Of a stretch of 64,000 nt of DNA, positions 15,592-24,035 are shown in pieces (the stretch's first letter is position 1; each line of letters opens with the position of its first letter). The notes beneath the pieces are model-generated. The model made no database searches. It worked only from the letters and a program-made list of their open reading frames with translations, and was not told where the DNA came from. The DNA lies in assembly GCA_017303615.1 (NCBI GenBank), contig JAFLCK010000002.1, positions 186,001 through 250,000 of the forward strand, read 5' to 3'. This stretch comes from Obscuribacter phosphatis_A (GTDB lineage Bacteria; Cyanobacteriota; Vampirovibrionia; Obscuribacterales; Obscuribacteraceae). Made by a program: the position numbers and the translations under genes.

Positions 15592-16842
15592 TCAGTCTTT
15601 GAGATGCATATTGTTTACTGCCATGCGGAACTCATCAAAGCCTGATGTTGACTGATTTTGCCTGCACATTACTTCGGCCATGATTTCATGCAGATCTGGA
15701 TTCAGTTCTTGCAGCTTGCGTGCTTTATCGAGAGTGTCTCGCGCTTCTTTCAGCTTATTGGTGCCGATATAAAGACGGGCAAGGGCAAGCAAAGCCTGCA
15801 AATCATTGGGGTTTTTGGCTACTATTTTCTCTTGATCGGCAAGGGCACTTTCTAAAAGACCGGCATGGGCTGAAACGATGTCATAAACAGCATAGGGATA
15901 GCCAAGGGTGTCTTGCTCTTTGGTAAAGCCCTTGCGAAACTCTTCAAAACCGTCTTGCTGTTTGCCGTCCTGGGCGAGAGCAAAACCAAGCTTACGCTGA
16001 TAGGAAGGGTCTTTTGAATCGACCTGCATAAGTTCGGTAAAGGTTTTCACTGCCTCTGCCGACTTATTGGTCTTGAGATACATGTCACCAAGTTCTCTCT
16101 TGGGAGCCATTCCGACCTTGTCGGCAAATACCCGCAAGAGTTTTTCGTACATACCAATCGAGTCTTCATCGCGATTGACGGCATTGAGACCACGGGCATA
16201 TTCCAAAAGAACAAACTGACTGTAAGGGGCGAGCTCATAGGCTTTAGCCAAATACTCGACACCCTTTTCCTTATCAGCCTTACCGCCGCCTTGCACCAAG
16301 GTGACTCCGGCAACGTACAGAGAACGGGCATCATCGCCTTTTTTGCCGGCCAGAGCGCGGGCAGCATTAAGGGCGGCGGCGACATCACCTTTCTTGAGCA
16401 ATTTGAGGGGCTCAGATTGGGCTACTTCTTCGGGAAATTGCGGCGAAACCAGGCTCTTGTCTGCTACGTTCTCGGCTTCCGAAATTTCTTTAGAAACACC
16501 ATAAATGCTTACTTTGTCCGGCACTATCTTGACTGTGGCACAAAAGGCGCCGCAACAGCCGAGCGCCAAAGTAACAGGCAAAAGCACGTCGGTGACGATG
16601 CTAATCTTATAAGGGTTCTTCTGCCCTGCCTGCGCGCCTTCGGCGGCAAGAGGTTCTTGGGCGGTCAAATTGGTGGCTGAATTACTAGCGGCCTGGGCGC
16701 CGCTCATAGCTTGAGAAGAAACATTGCCGGCAGCCTCGGCACCTGGCCCTGATGCAGATGCAGATGCGGGCACCGAGCCTGCAGCCTGGGCATCAGAATT
16801 TTTGGCTGCCCCTTTCTTGTCGTCACCTTTTTTCTTGAACAT
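15592..16842 (-). CDS. Membrane-anchored TPR protein
   Basis: In this 416-residue protein, residues 1-80 are Ala/Ser/Gly-rich and disordered. One membrane helix follows (about 84-108, IVTDVLLPVTLALGCCGAFCA), then tetratricopeptide repeats to the C terminus, for example SLYVAGVTLVQGGGKADKEKGVEYLAKAY units. TPR domains bind other proteins, and this one would face the far side of the membrane if the helix is a single anchor. It is 72 nt downstream of holB on the same strand and may share its message. The partner is unknown. Confidence 0.8.
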   Translation of the reverse strand: MFKKKGDDKKGAAKNSDAQAAGSVPASASASGPGAEAAGNVSSQAMSGAQAASNSATNLTAQEPLAAEGAQAGQKNPYKISIVTDVLLPVTLALGCCGAFCATVKIVPDKVSIYGVSKEISEAENVADKSLVSPQFPEEVAQSEPLKLLKKGDVAAALNAARALAGKKGDDARSLYVAGVTLVQGGGKADKEKGVEYLAKAYELAPYSQFVLLEYARGLNAVNRDEDSIGMYEKLLRVFADKVGMAPKRELGDMYLKTNKSAEAVKTFTELMQVDSKDPSYQRKLGFALAQDGKQQDGFEEFRKGFTKEQDTLGYPYAVYDIVSAHAGLLESALADQEKIVAKNPNDLQALLALARLYIGTNKLKEARDTLDKARKLQELNPDLHEIMAEVMCRQNQSTSGFDEFRMAVNNMHLKD

Positions 16843-16913
16843 CTTCTTCTTCTTCCACCGATACAGAAAGCACTGTCTTATAAATTTTAGTCGCTCTCAT
16901 TTAGAACATCTTC

Positions 16914-17987
16914 TCATATATGATTTTTCTGCCTCAACTGCAGCCAACTTAAAACAAAAGATTCACAAACCGACTTCTTTGATACATATTGGTCGACTCG
17001 GCGCTTGGCTTCCTCGGTCAATCTCAAAAGCTCTGATAAATAGCGAGTGCGGCGCTCTAGAGCGAGAGGTCGCGGGTTAGAGGTCAATCGCTTGATCTCT
17101 AAAGCTAGGGCGGTGTCAAAAACATGGGCGCCATTATCAGCTTCATCCTCAGAGTCTTCCGAATCTTCTGCCTCATTAATCAAAGTGAGCAGCACCTGGG
17201 CAAAAGCCAAAGACTCTTCCACCTGCTGGGCACCGTGAGCCTTAGTGCCGCTACTACCCCCAAGAAAGCTTTGGCGGGCCAATATGGCAGCGCTCTCGCT
17301 GGTAAGCCAATTGCCAGTAGACTGGGCTTTACCGGTCAGGGGCACATCAATCAAGATACCTAAATTTTCTTCCGGTCGGTTCAAGAGCGGCACCACCTGA
17401 CAGCGGCTGACAATGGTGGCCAAAACATCGTCGACGGCGGCGGCAAAAAAGAGAAAAAGACTGGGAGAACGGGGCTCTTCGATTGTCTTGAGCAAGGCAT
17501 TGGCGGCTGGACGATGGAAAGAGCCTTCCGATGCGTCTTCTATCACCACCACCCTTTTATAGCTGGTGGTCAAAGCCAGTTCTTCCGAGAGCTCTCTTGC
17601 TCTCTCCACCGGAATCTTGCCGCTCTTGCTGCCCTGCGAAGAGAGAACATACCAAGCTTTAGGATGGGTATCGCGGTACAGCCATTTGCAGTTTTGACAG
17701 GCAGAGTTAAAAGCCGGTTCATCTATGACTTCCAGCTCCACATGCTCGACATCGTGTTCCGGCTGCAAACAGGCTTTGCCGCCCGCATCTTGGCCATCGC
17801 CTTCCCTATTCATCGCCTCACAGTTAAGAAAGGTTGCCAACTGTCGAGCCATTTGCCACTTGGCCCGCTTATCTCTTCCAGTCAAGAGAAAGGCATGGGC
17901 CATGTGCCCGGAAGCAAGCCCACTCTCGAATAGACGGGTTGCGGTCGGCTGAGCCGAAGTCAAGTTGGTGCTAAAAATTCGCTGCAT
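16914..17987 (-). CDS. holB: DNA polymerase III delta' subunit
   Basis: This 357-residue clamp-loader subunit has the family layout: SGHMAHAFLLTGRDKRAKW at the N terminus, a zinc-binding Cys set (CQNC plus upstream Cys), and the segment VVVIEDASEGSFHRPAANALLKTIEEPRSPSLFLF. The SRC motif (TIVSRCQVVPL) that acts as an arginine finger is intact. The Walker A region is degenerate (GRDKRAKW lacks GxxGxGK), as expected for delta', which does not hydrolyse ATP. It helps load the sliding clamp onto DNA. An acidic Ser/Glu/Asp-rich stretch (EDSEDSEDEADN) interrupts the C-terminal domain. Confidence 0.88.
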   Translation of the reverse strand: MQRIFSTNLTSAQPTATRLFESGLASGHMAHAFLLTGRDKRAKWQMARQLATFLNCEAMNREGDGQDAGGKACLQPEHDVEHVELEVIDEPAFNSACQNCKWLYRDTHPKAWYVLSSQGSKSGKIPVERARELSEELALTTSYKRVVVIEDASEGSFHRPAANALLKTIEEPRSPSLFLFFAAAVDDVLATIVSRCQVVPLLNRPEENLGILIDVPLTGKAQSTGNWLTSESAAILARQSFLGGSSGTKAHGAQQVEESLAFAQVLLTLINEAEDSEDSEDEADNGAHVFDTALALEIKRLTSNPRPLALERRTRYLSELLRLTEEAKRRVDQYVSKKSVCESFVLSWLQLRQKNHI

Positions 17988-18022
17988 AAGTAAGTAATAA
18001 TAACCGGTATGCGCCGGAGAAA

Positions 18023-18051
18023 TTGACAGCTCTTGGCGAGTACCCTAGACT
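18023..18051 (+). promoter_or_regulatory. Sigma-70-type promoter for purA
   Basis: TTGACA at 18023-18028 and TAGACT at 18046-18051 are 17 bp apart, a near-consensus pair. The start would be near 18058, giving a leader of about 200 nt before the purA TTG. The leader contains GAGAC-TTGA-GTCTC followed by TTTGGG, a small possible regulatory hairpin. Confidence 0.65.
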
Positions 18052-18259
18052 ATCTGGGTCTAAATAGCGTTGAAAGATGTTTTGGATCTCTTTGAGACTT
18101 GAGTCTCTTTGGGTTGTTGAAATACTTTCATTCGCGTTGCTACTGCGGACTAGCCCGGCACGCCAACACTCAAGTTGTTGACGAATAGGGGCTCAAATAC
18201 GCGGCAGATGCTTTTTGGCTAGACATAATGTCGTTCGTTTAGTTTGGAGAGATCAGACC

Positions 18260-19594
18260 TTGGCTAACGTAGTTGTTGTCGGAGCGCAGTTTGGAGACGA
18301 AGGCAAGGCGAAGGTTACCGACCTTTTGGCCAAAAATGCCGACGTAGTCGTCAGATATCAGGGCGGAGCCAATGCTGGTCACACCGTCGTTGTCGACGGC
18401 GAAACATATAAATTTCACCTTATTCCTTCGGGCATTCTTTATGAGGGCAAAACCTGCATCCTGGGACCGGGTATGGTTATCGACCCGAAAGCTTTCATAA
18501 ACGAATTGAATGCCCTGATGAAGCGCGGCTTGGATGATACAAAGCTGAAAGTATCAACTTCCGCCCATGTCACCATGCCCTACCACCTCGCCCTCGATGC
18601 CGCCGAAGAAGAAAGCCGCGGCAGCCGCAAGATCGGTACCACCAAGCGCGGTATTGGTCCCACCTATGCTGACAAATGCGCCCGCAGCGGCATCCGCATG
18701 GAAGACCTGCTCGATAAAGAAGTCTTGAAAGAAAAGCTGGAATGGATGGTGCCTCGCAAAAACGTATTGCTGGAGCGCATGTACAACATTCCTCCCTTTG
18801 ATGCCAAAGCCATCTTGGAAGAGTATTCTGGCTATGCCGAGCAAATTCGCAAATATGTCTGCGACACTTCCGAATACATCTTTAACGCTGTCCAAGCCCG
18901 CAAAAACATCCTTTTCGAAGGCGCGCAGGGCACCTTGCTCGACCTCGATCACGGCTCCTATCCCTTCGTGACCAGTTCCAGCCCCTCTGCCGGCGGAGCC
19001 TGCATCGGCGCCGGCATCGGACCGACCATCATTGACCGTGTTATCGGCGTATCTAAAGCCTTCATGACCCGTGTCGGCGAAGGTCCCTTCCCCACCGAGC
19101 AAGAAGGCGAAATCGGCGAAATGCTGCGTCAAACCGGCAAAGCCTGGGCTGAAGTGGGCGTCACAACCGGCAGACCGAGACGTTGCGGTTGGTTCGACAC
19201 AGTCATCGGTCGTTATTCAGTGCGCATCAACGGTCTCGATTGCTTGGCTATAACCAAGCTCGACGTACTTGATGAATTTGACGAAATTCAAATTTGTGTC
19301 GCCTACAAAGATAAGAGAGACGGCTCCACCCATAAAGAAATCTCTTCCATCGGCTCCAATTTCAAACATATGGAACCAATTTATAAGAGCTTCCCCGGTT
19401 GGAAGAAGAAAACAGACGAAGTGCGCAGCTTCAAAGAATTGCCCCTCGAAGCCCAGCGCTACCTCGACTTTATTGCCGAAGAACTAGACTGCCCTGTGGC
19501 TATTGTTTCGGTGGGACCGACCCGCGACAAGACAGTGATCATCGAAGATCCTATCCACGGACCGAAGCGTGTTCTCACCAAGTCTCAGCCCTAA
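18260..19594 (+). CDS. purA: Adenylosuccinate synthetase
   Basis: The enzyme joins IMP and aspartate using GTP, the first step from IMP to AMP. I chose the TTG at 18260: GGAGA lies about 10 nt upstream and the protein begins LANVVVVGAQFGDEG, the normal family N terminus (444 residues). A TTG at 18215 adds 15 unmatched residues. Motifs include VRYQGGANAGHT, the IMP-binding region GTTKRGIGPTYADK, FEGAQGTLLDLDHGSYPFVT and TTGRPRRCGWFDT. One oddity is that the P-loop reads GDEGKAK where the family has GDEGKGK. A promoter lies about 230 nt upstream and a hairpin terminator follows. Confidence 0.95.
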   Translation: MANVVVVGAQFGDEGKAKVTDLLAKNADVVVRYQGGANAGHTVVVDGETYKFHLIPSGILYEGKTCILGPGMVIDPKAFINELNALMKRGLDDTKLKVSTSAHVTMPYHLALDAAEEESRGSRKIGTTKRGIGPTYADKCARSGIRMEDLLDKEVLKEKLEWMVPRKNVLLERMYNIPPFDAKAILEEYSGYAEQIRKYVCDTSEYIFNAVQARKNILFEGAQGTLLDLDHGSYPFVTSSSPSAGGACIGAGIGPTIIDRVIGVSKAFMTRVGEGPFPTEQEGEIGEMLRQTGKAWAEVGVTTGRPRRCGWFDTVIGRYSVRINGLDCLAITKLDVLDEFDEIQICVAYKDKRDGSTHKEISSIGSNFKHMEPIYKSFPGWKKKTDEVRSFKELPLEAQRYLDFIAEELDCPVAIVSVGPTRDKTVIIEDPIHGPKRVLTKSQP

Positions 19595-19614
19595 ATCTGA
19601 AAAGAGCAATATTG

Positions 19615-19646
19615 AAAAAACGCCTGAAACCCAGGCGTTTTTTTTT
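19615..19646 (+). terminator. Intrinsic terminator after purA
   Basis: CGCCTG (19621-19626), loop AAACC and CAGGCG (19632-19637) are flanked by six A before and nine T after, so the stem can extend. It reaches the stop codon end of the convergent TPR gene. Its A-rich left arm could also serve that strand. Confidence 0.85.
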
Positions 19647-19647
19647 G

Positions 19648-20619
19648 CTAATGCCCAACCGCCTTACCAAAGGCTCGATAAATGATGCCCCTCAGCCAAA
19701 GCGCCAAATCAGCCTGTTTGCCTAAACAACGTTCGGCACCGGCTCGGGCGGAGGCATCATCGGGCAGAAATTCAAGAATGCGTCGATAGATCTTCATAGC
19801 CGACAAATAATCGCCAAGGTCGAATTCATAAAGGTGGGCAAGCTCTGTAAGTGCCTCAAAATTGACCGGCTCTTTAATAAGCACCTTCTCCAAAATCTGA
19901 CGAGCCGACTGATAGCGGCCAAGCTCCTGATAGGCTCTAGAAAGCTCAATTTGCCACGAGAGCTTCTCTGGTGCTTTATCTATAGCCTGACTGAGTAAAT
20001 CGACGGCTCGCTCACTTTCATTGAAAGATTGCGCCACTTCGGCAGCCAGATGCAAAACGGTGGCATCATAAGGAAAGGTGAGGATCAGCTTGTCTGACTG
20101 TTCACGCGCTCTTTTCAGCGACTGACTGGCAATCAAAGCCTTGACCAGGGCAATTCGCGCCGCTTTATTGCCAGGCGCCAAGTGCACGGCATCTTCAGCC
20201 AAATCGACGGCCATGGCACTGCTCAAATTATCAAGGTGCAGTGAAGACAATTCGATAAGAGGCTCGACCATCTCAGGAGCCAGGCGGCGCACTCTTTCAT
20301 ACTGCACAATCGCCATCGATGTGAGACCGATATCGCGATATAGCCTCGCCCCAAGAAGAGCCACTTGCAGGTCACCCGGACGTTTGACCAAAAGGTCTTC
20401 CACAAGCGGGCGCGCTTTGGTCAAAGCCCCTTCCGAAAGCAAGTGCTCTACCTTAGCAAGGTCGACTTGATTTTGCTTGGGGCTGCCGAGACGGCTCTGC
20501 ACTCCGGCTGACTCTAGTGCTGAAGCGGCATCGGGCGAGCCCAGACAGAGGCAAAACAATAACTGCAAAGCTAAGCAGTGATTTGAAGAGATAGGCAAAT
20601 GGCGCAACCAATCAATCAC
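19648..20619 (-). CDS. Exported TPR protein
   Basis: This 323-residue protein starts at GTG. Its N terminus has a hydrophobic signal-like segment (LALQLLFCLCLG) and processing would be near SALES. From about residue 50 on it is tetratricopeptide repeats such as ALLGARLYRDIGLTSMAIVQYER and AYQELGRYQSARQILEKVL, about seven units. It is likely an exported scaffold for protein interactions. It has no close neighbour on its strand, and a divergent large membrane protein gene starts 95 nt away. The start lacks a clear ribosome binding site. Confidence 0.75.
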   Translation of the reverse strand: MIDWLRHLPISSNHCLALQLLFCLCLGSPDAASALESAGVQSRLGSPKQNQVDLAKVEHLLSEGALTKARPLVEDLLVKRPGDLQVALLGARLYRDIGLTSMAIVQYERVRRLAPEMVEPLIELSSLHLDNLSSAMAVDLAEDAVHLAPGNKAARIALVKALIASQSLKRAREQSDKLILTFPYDATVLHLAAEVAQSFNESERAVDLLSQAIDKAPEKLSWQIELSRAYQELGRYQSARQILEKVLIKEPVNFEALTELAHLYEFDLGDYLSAMKIYRRILEFLPDDASARAGAERCLGKQADLALWLRGIIYRAFGKAVGH

Positions 20620-20714
20620 CGACTGAAGAACCCCTTTTCTGCAGAGAGATTTATACAGATTAATTCTACCGGACTGGTGTTAGGATAGTTAGAGAGTCTT
20701 CTGAAAGCGACCGA

Positions 20715-23288
20715 ATGACAGAGAAGCTTACTAAAGAAAAAAGTACCGGCATCGACTGGTATTCAATAGGCGTACTCTGGTTCTCAACCCTGGCTGTGAG
20801 CGGCGTCATCTCTCTTTATGTCATGCTCATCGCCTGGATGAATATCAAAGAGTCGGATACCGATCCGGTGGACCGCGCCGCTCTGCAAGCCGCTGCCGCC
20901 CTTGCCGATAAATCTATTGAAGACCAAACTTTCGGCTCGCTCTCTTTGATGAATAGAGAAAATTCACGCAGCTTCAACACGGCGGTCTCGCTCTTGCGCA
21001 ACTGCGGCAGCCTAGCCAGGCAACTTGATTTACCAGTGGTAAAGAGAGCCCTGGTTCAAGATATGGTCCGCATCTCTGAACTGCAGAGTCAATTTATTGC
21101 CCGCCTAGAAAATGATATTGCCCCGGGCGGCTCTGTATTTGCAGAGGTCAAGAGAACAATCGAAGGTGGGCTAAGAGGCAAAACCACTCTTAAAGAACTG
21201 CATTTGCGCCTGGGCTATTTAGACCAAAAATTGTTGGATGTCACATCTATACCGGCTTTGAGCGAAGACCAGGGCAAGACATATTTAAAAGAAGGCAAAA
21301 TCGCCGCACTACAGGCAGTACCAATTAAGGAAAGTGAACAAGTTTATTTCTTTGCCCAAGAGCCGCCACTGCGAAAAATCGAGGACAACCAAGCTTTTAT
21401 CGATTGGCACAAAGAAGAGTTCAAAAATCGCCGCGCTCTGCCTTCTGCTCTGTTGTTGGAAGCACGTCTAGAAACCGGCTCCAACGGTGGTTCTTTGCTT
21501 TTGGCCAAACGCAGTGTTTGTGTCAGTCTCGGGAGCAAAGCCGACACGAGAAACAACCCGCAAGCCCTGCGCCTGAAGCCGCTCTGTTTGGTTCTTGCTT
21601 TTCCACACGGCAGGCTTAGCCGCGACGCCAGCCTGCGTGACCTCTTACAGCGCAAAGATTGGCTAAACAAGGGCAATTGGACCCAATATAGAAACGGCAA
21701 TCAGAGCTATCAAAGCGAAAGCGCAGACCCGGCCGGCACTGCCCGTTTGGTAGGCAATATCGCCATACCGGAAGCACCACTGCTTGAGCAGATGTCACCA
21801 GGCGAAGCGCTCTCTCTAATTTTGTATGAATTCGTCAAGCACCAAGAGCGTCCAATAGAACAAAAAAATCTACTCAAAATAGTGAACGCCTCTTTTGCCG
21901 AAGCGCCTAAGGCTGAGGCCCAAGAACAGACTGATAGAGAAGACGATAATAACGAACTGGATTATTTATCGATGCAAGAGCGGGTAGCCAATCAAGCCAA
22001 TACAAGCCTTGTGCAAGAGAGCGATGCCCGCACTTTTGCCTATTTGTACAGGGGCGGCGCTAGGGAAAAAGGCTTAAAGGCTGTAATAAACGCCTTTAGC
22101 GATGGGCAGCGCCGTTTTCCAAACTCGACACTACCAATGGTGCTGTACCAGGATGGCAGCGTCGGTCTGCCCGGGCGCAAAGAAAAATATGATGCCGCGA
22201 CCTCACTGCAAGACCCAAGCCGCAAACTAGTAATCGATTTGCTCACCGATATCTATAACACCAATTTGTCGGCCAACGAAACAATGACGACAGCCAGAGT
22301 GATGCAGGCTAACGCCTATAAGAAGATCAAAGAAAGCAACGACAGAATCTTTCTTTTAAATCAAGACTTGATTTACCTGACTGGTATTAAGCAAGACGAC
22401 AAAACCAAGGAAGAAATCAGTCTGCGCCGCATTAAGCTGGAAAACGAAAAGCAGAAACAACTGGTCTTGAACAAAGTCGTCTATCTCTCGACACAAGCCC
22501 AACAAAATGCCCAACTGACAGCATCCACCTCTTTCGAGGTGGGCTCGCATCTCTTTCTCTTGGCCGCAGGCGGCATTCATCGTCTGCAAGCCGGTGATAA
22601 ACCGGCTTATCTTTTAGGCAAGCGCTATGTCTTCAAACCGGTTTTGCAAAGTCTAGTTGAGTCTGAATTGTATGAAGAAGCAGAAAAACTAGCGAAACAG
22701 CTCAATCAACCAAAAGAGAATCAGAATAGTTTTTGGCTCAAGACACCGGACATATTAAAGAGCGTCACCGCTGCCAAGCTGGATGCCGACCACCAGATTA
22801 GCATCGAGGGTAAATCTTTGTCAGACTTGATAGCGGAAGAAAACGCCGGCTTAGCCAGACCGGAAACCTTGGTCATAGACAGCCGCGCCCTCAGCGGCGA
22901 TTTTCCCACCCTGGTCTTTGGCAACTATCCGCTCGCTTCATCGAGACATATGAACGGCGAGCTGATTTATTATTGCCAGACTGCCTGCAAAACAAAAGAA
23001 ACAGTGGTTTGGTCGAGCCTAGCTCGAGATTATTTGAAGCGCAGCAGACTAGCGCGAGAAAGCGAACTTTATAATATCGACCCCAACTGGTGCAAAACGG
23101 CGGTGAATGCCAACCTCTTGCCGGAAGAAGCCGGTTGCCCTCAGCTGGGTGGGGAATGGCAATTGCGCGCCCCCTTGGTGCAAGCTGACAAGAGCTTACA
23201 AGAAGCCATTAAAGGCGCAACGCTGACCGATCCTAAGAGCGGTCAGCGTATATTGCAAATTCCAGCGGCAGGGCCCGACCTATTTTAG
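20715..23288 (+). CDS. Large single-span membrane protein, function unknown
   Basis: I do not recognise this 857-residue protein. One membrane helix is visible at about 17-45 (YSIGVLWFSTLAVSGVISLYV), followed by a long extracytoplasmic region. The segment just after the helix (VDRAALQAAAALADKSI) weakly recalls TadG-like proteins, where Ala-rich helices follow the anchor. Two TadE-like genes lie 7 kb away, but this link is weak. The central part has coiled-coil-prone Lys/Glu/Gln helices (about 520-620), and the C-terminal part has four Cys, two of them in CQTACK. It is divergent from the TPR gene. Confidence 0.6.
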   Translation: MTEKLTKEKSTGIDWYSIGVLWFSTLAVSGVISLYVMLIAWMNIKESDTDPVDRAALQAAAALADKSIEDQTFGSLSLMNRENSRSFNTAVSLLRNCGSLARQLDLPVVKRALVQDMVRISELQSQFIARLENDIAPGGSVFAEVKRTIEGGLRGKTTLKELHLRLGYLDQKLLDVTSIPALSEDQGKTYLKEGKIAALQAVPIKESEQVYFFAQEPPLRKIEDNQAFIDWHKEEFKNRRALPSALLLEARLETGSNGGSLLLAKRSVCVSLGSKADTRNNPQALRLKPLCLVLAFPHGRLSRDASLRDLLQRKDWLNKGNWTQYRNGNQSYQSESADPAGTARLVGNIAIPEAPLLEQMSPGEALSLILYEFVKHQERPIEQKNLLKIVNASFAEAPKAEAQEQTDREDDNNELDYLSMQERVANQANTSLVQESDARTFAYLYRGGAREKGLKAVINAFSDGQRRFPNSTLPMVLYQDGSVGLPGRKEKYDAATSLQDPSRKLVIDLLTDIYNTNLSANETMTTARVMQANAYKKIKESNDRIFLLNQDLIYLTGIKQDDKTKEEISLRRIKLENEKQKQLVLNKVVYLSTQAQQNAQLTASTSFEVGSHLFLLAAGGIHRLQAGDKPAYLLGKRYVFKPVLQSLVESELYEEAEKLAKQLNQPKENQNSFWLKTPDILKSVTAAKLDADHQISIEGKSLSDLIAEENAGLARPETLVIDSRALSGDFPTLVFGNYPLASSRHMNGELIYYCQTACKTKETVVWSSLARDYLKRSRLARESELYNIDPNWCKTAVNANLLPEEAGCPQLGGEWQLRAPLVQADKSLQEAIKGATLTDPKSGQRILQIPAAGPDLF

Positions 23289-23297
23289 ATTGCTCTA

Positions 23298-23774
23298 TTA
23301 GTCGTTGCGCTTACCTTTTTTCTTACGTCCGCCTTCTTCCGAGGCGCCATTTTCACCTTCTACTTCGGCTTCTACTTCACAATCCACCGGTTCTTCTTCG
23401 CATTTAACCGGCGGGGTGATGCCGAGGTGGTTTTCGAGAGCCTTGAGACGCTCTACCACTTCTTCATATTGTTCTAGAGAAACAAAGCCGAATTCACGGG
23501 CAGCATCTCTAACTTTCTTCTGAAACTTGTTTGAAACTTTCTTTTCGAGCCCGCCGGTACGCTTGGCAGCCTCATCAGAGAGTCCTTTCAAGAAAGATTG
23601 GGCAGATTCGGTTTTGATCTTGCCTTTTTCTTCTAGGTCATCGATTAGTTCTTGACCGACTTTGACAAGGTCTTGCATGGCTTCTTTGAGAGCATCTTTA
23701 ACGCGCTCAACATTGGAAGAAGCACCGACACTGGTCAGTACGGCTTTTTTGAGTAGTTTGGTACGGTCCGACAT
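23298..23774 (-). CDS. Phasin-like protein (PHA granule-associated type)
   Basis: The 158-residue protein is almost all amphipathic helix. It begins with SDRTKLLKKAVLTSVGASSNVERVKDAL, runs through a heptad-like middle and ends with the segment FGFVSLEQYEEVVERLKALENHLG. That segment resembles the poly(hydroxyalkanoate) granule-associated phasin family (PhaF/PhaI type). The C-terminal tail is acidic then basic (GGRKKKGKR). Phasins coat storage granules. The 3-hydroxyacyl-CoA dehydrogenase at 31 kb is a metabolic neighbour of PHA turnover, but no PHA synthase is in the window. It is convergent with the large membrane protein gene, stop to stop 9 nt apart. Confidence 0.6.
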   Translation of the reverse strand: MSDRTKLLKKAVLTSVGASSNVERVKDALKEAMQDLVKVGQELIDDLEEKGKIKTESAQSFLKGLSDEAAKRTGGLEKKVSNKFQKKVRDAAREFGFVSLEQYEEVVERLKALENHLGITPPVKCEEEPVDCEVEAEVEGENGASEEGGRKKKGKRND

Positions 23775-24035
23775 GATTCAACTCCTGGGTTAAATGCCTG
23801 GGTTGGCTGTTCTGATTTCAGCCTTTGACAATATGTTCTAACTGCTATGTGCAACCTGCCCATGATTTTATGCGCGTGGCAAGCTCTTTGTCTGCCTATT
23901 GCCCTAGATCTCAAGATAACTCTTTACACAAAGCCATATTTACAGAGAAATTTGCACAAAAATCTTTTCAGCCGTTAACGCTAAAATATTAGTCGCAAAA
24001 TAATTACCAAGCGGTTTACAACCAAGGGGATCTAA

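Noticed and set aside
20715..23288. Assignment of the 857-residue protein as TadG
   Set aside because: Only a short Ala-rich stretch after the helix resembles TadG; the rest has no match that I can see.
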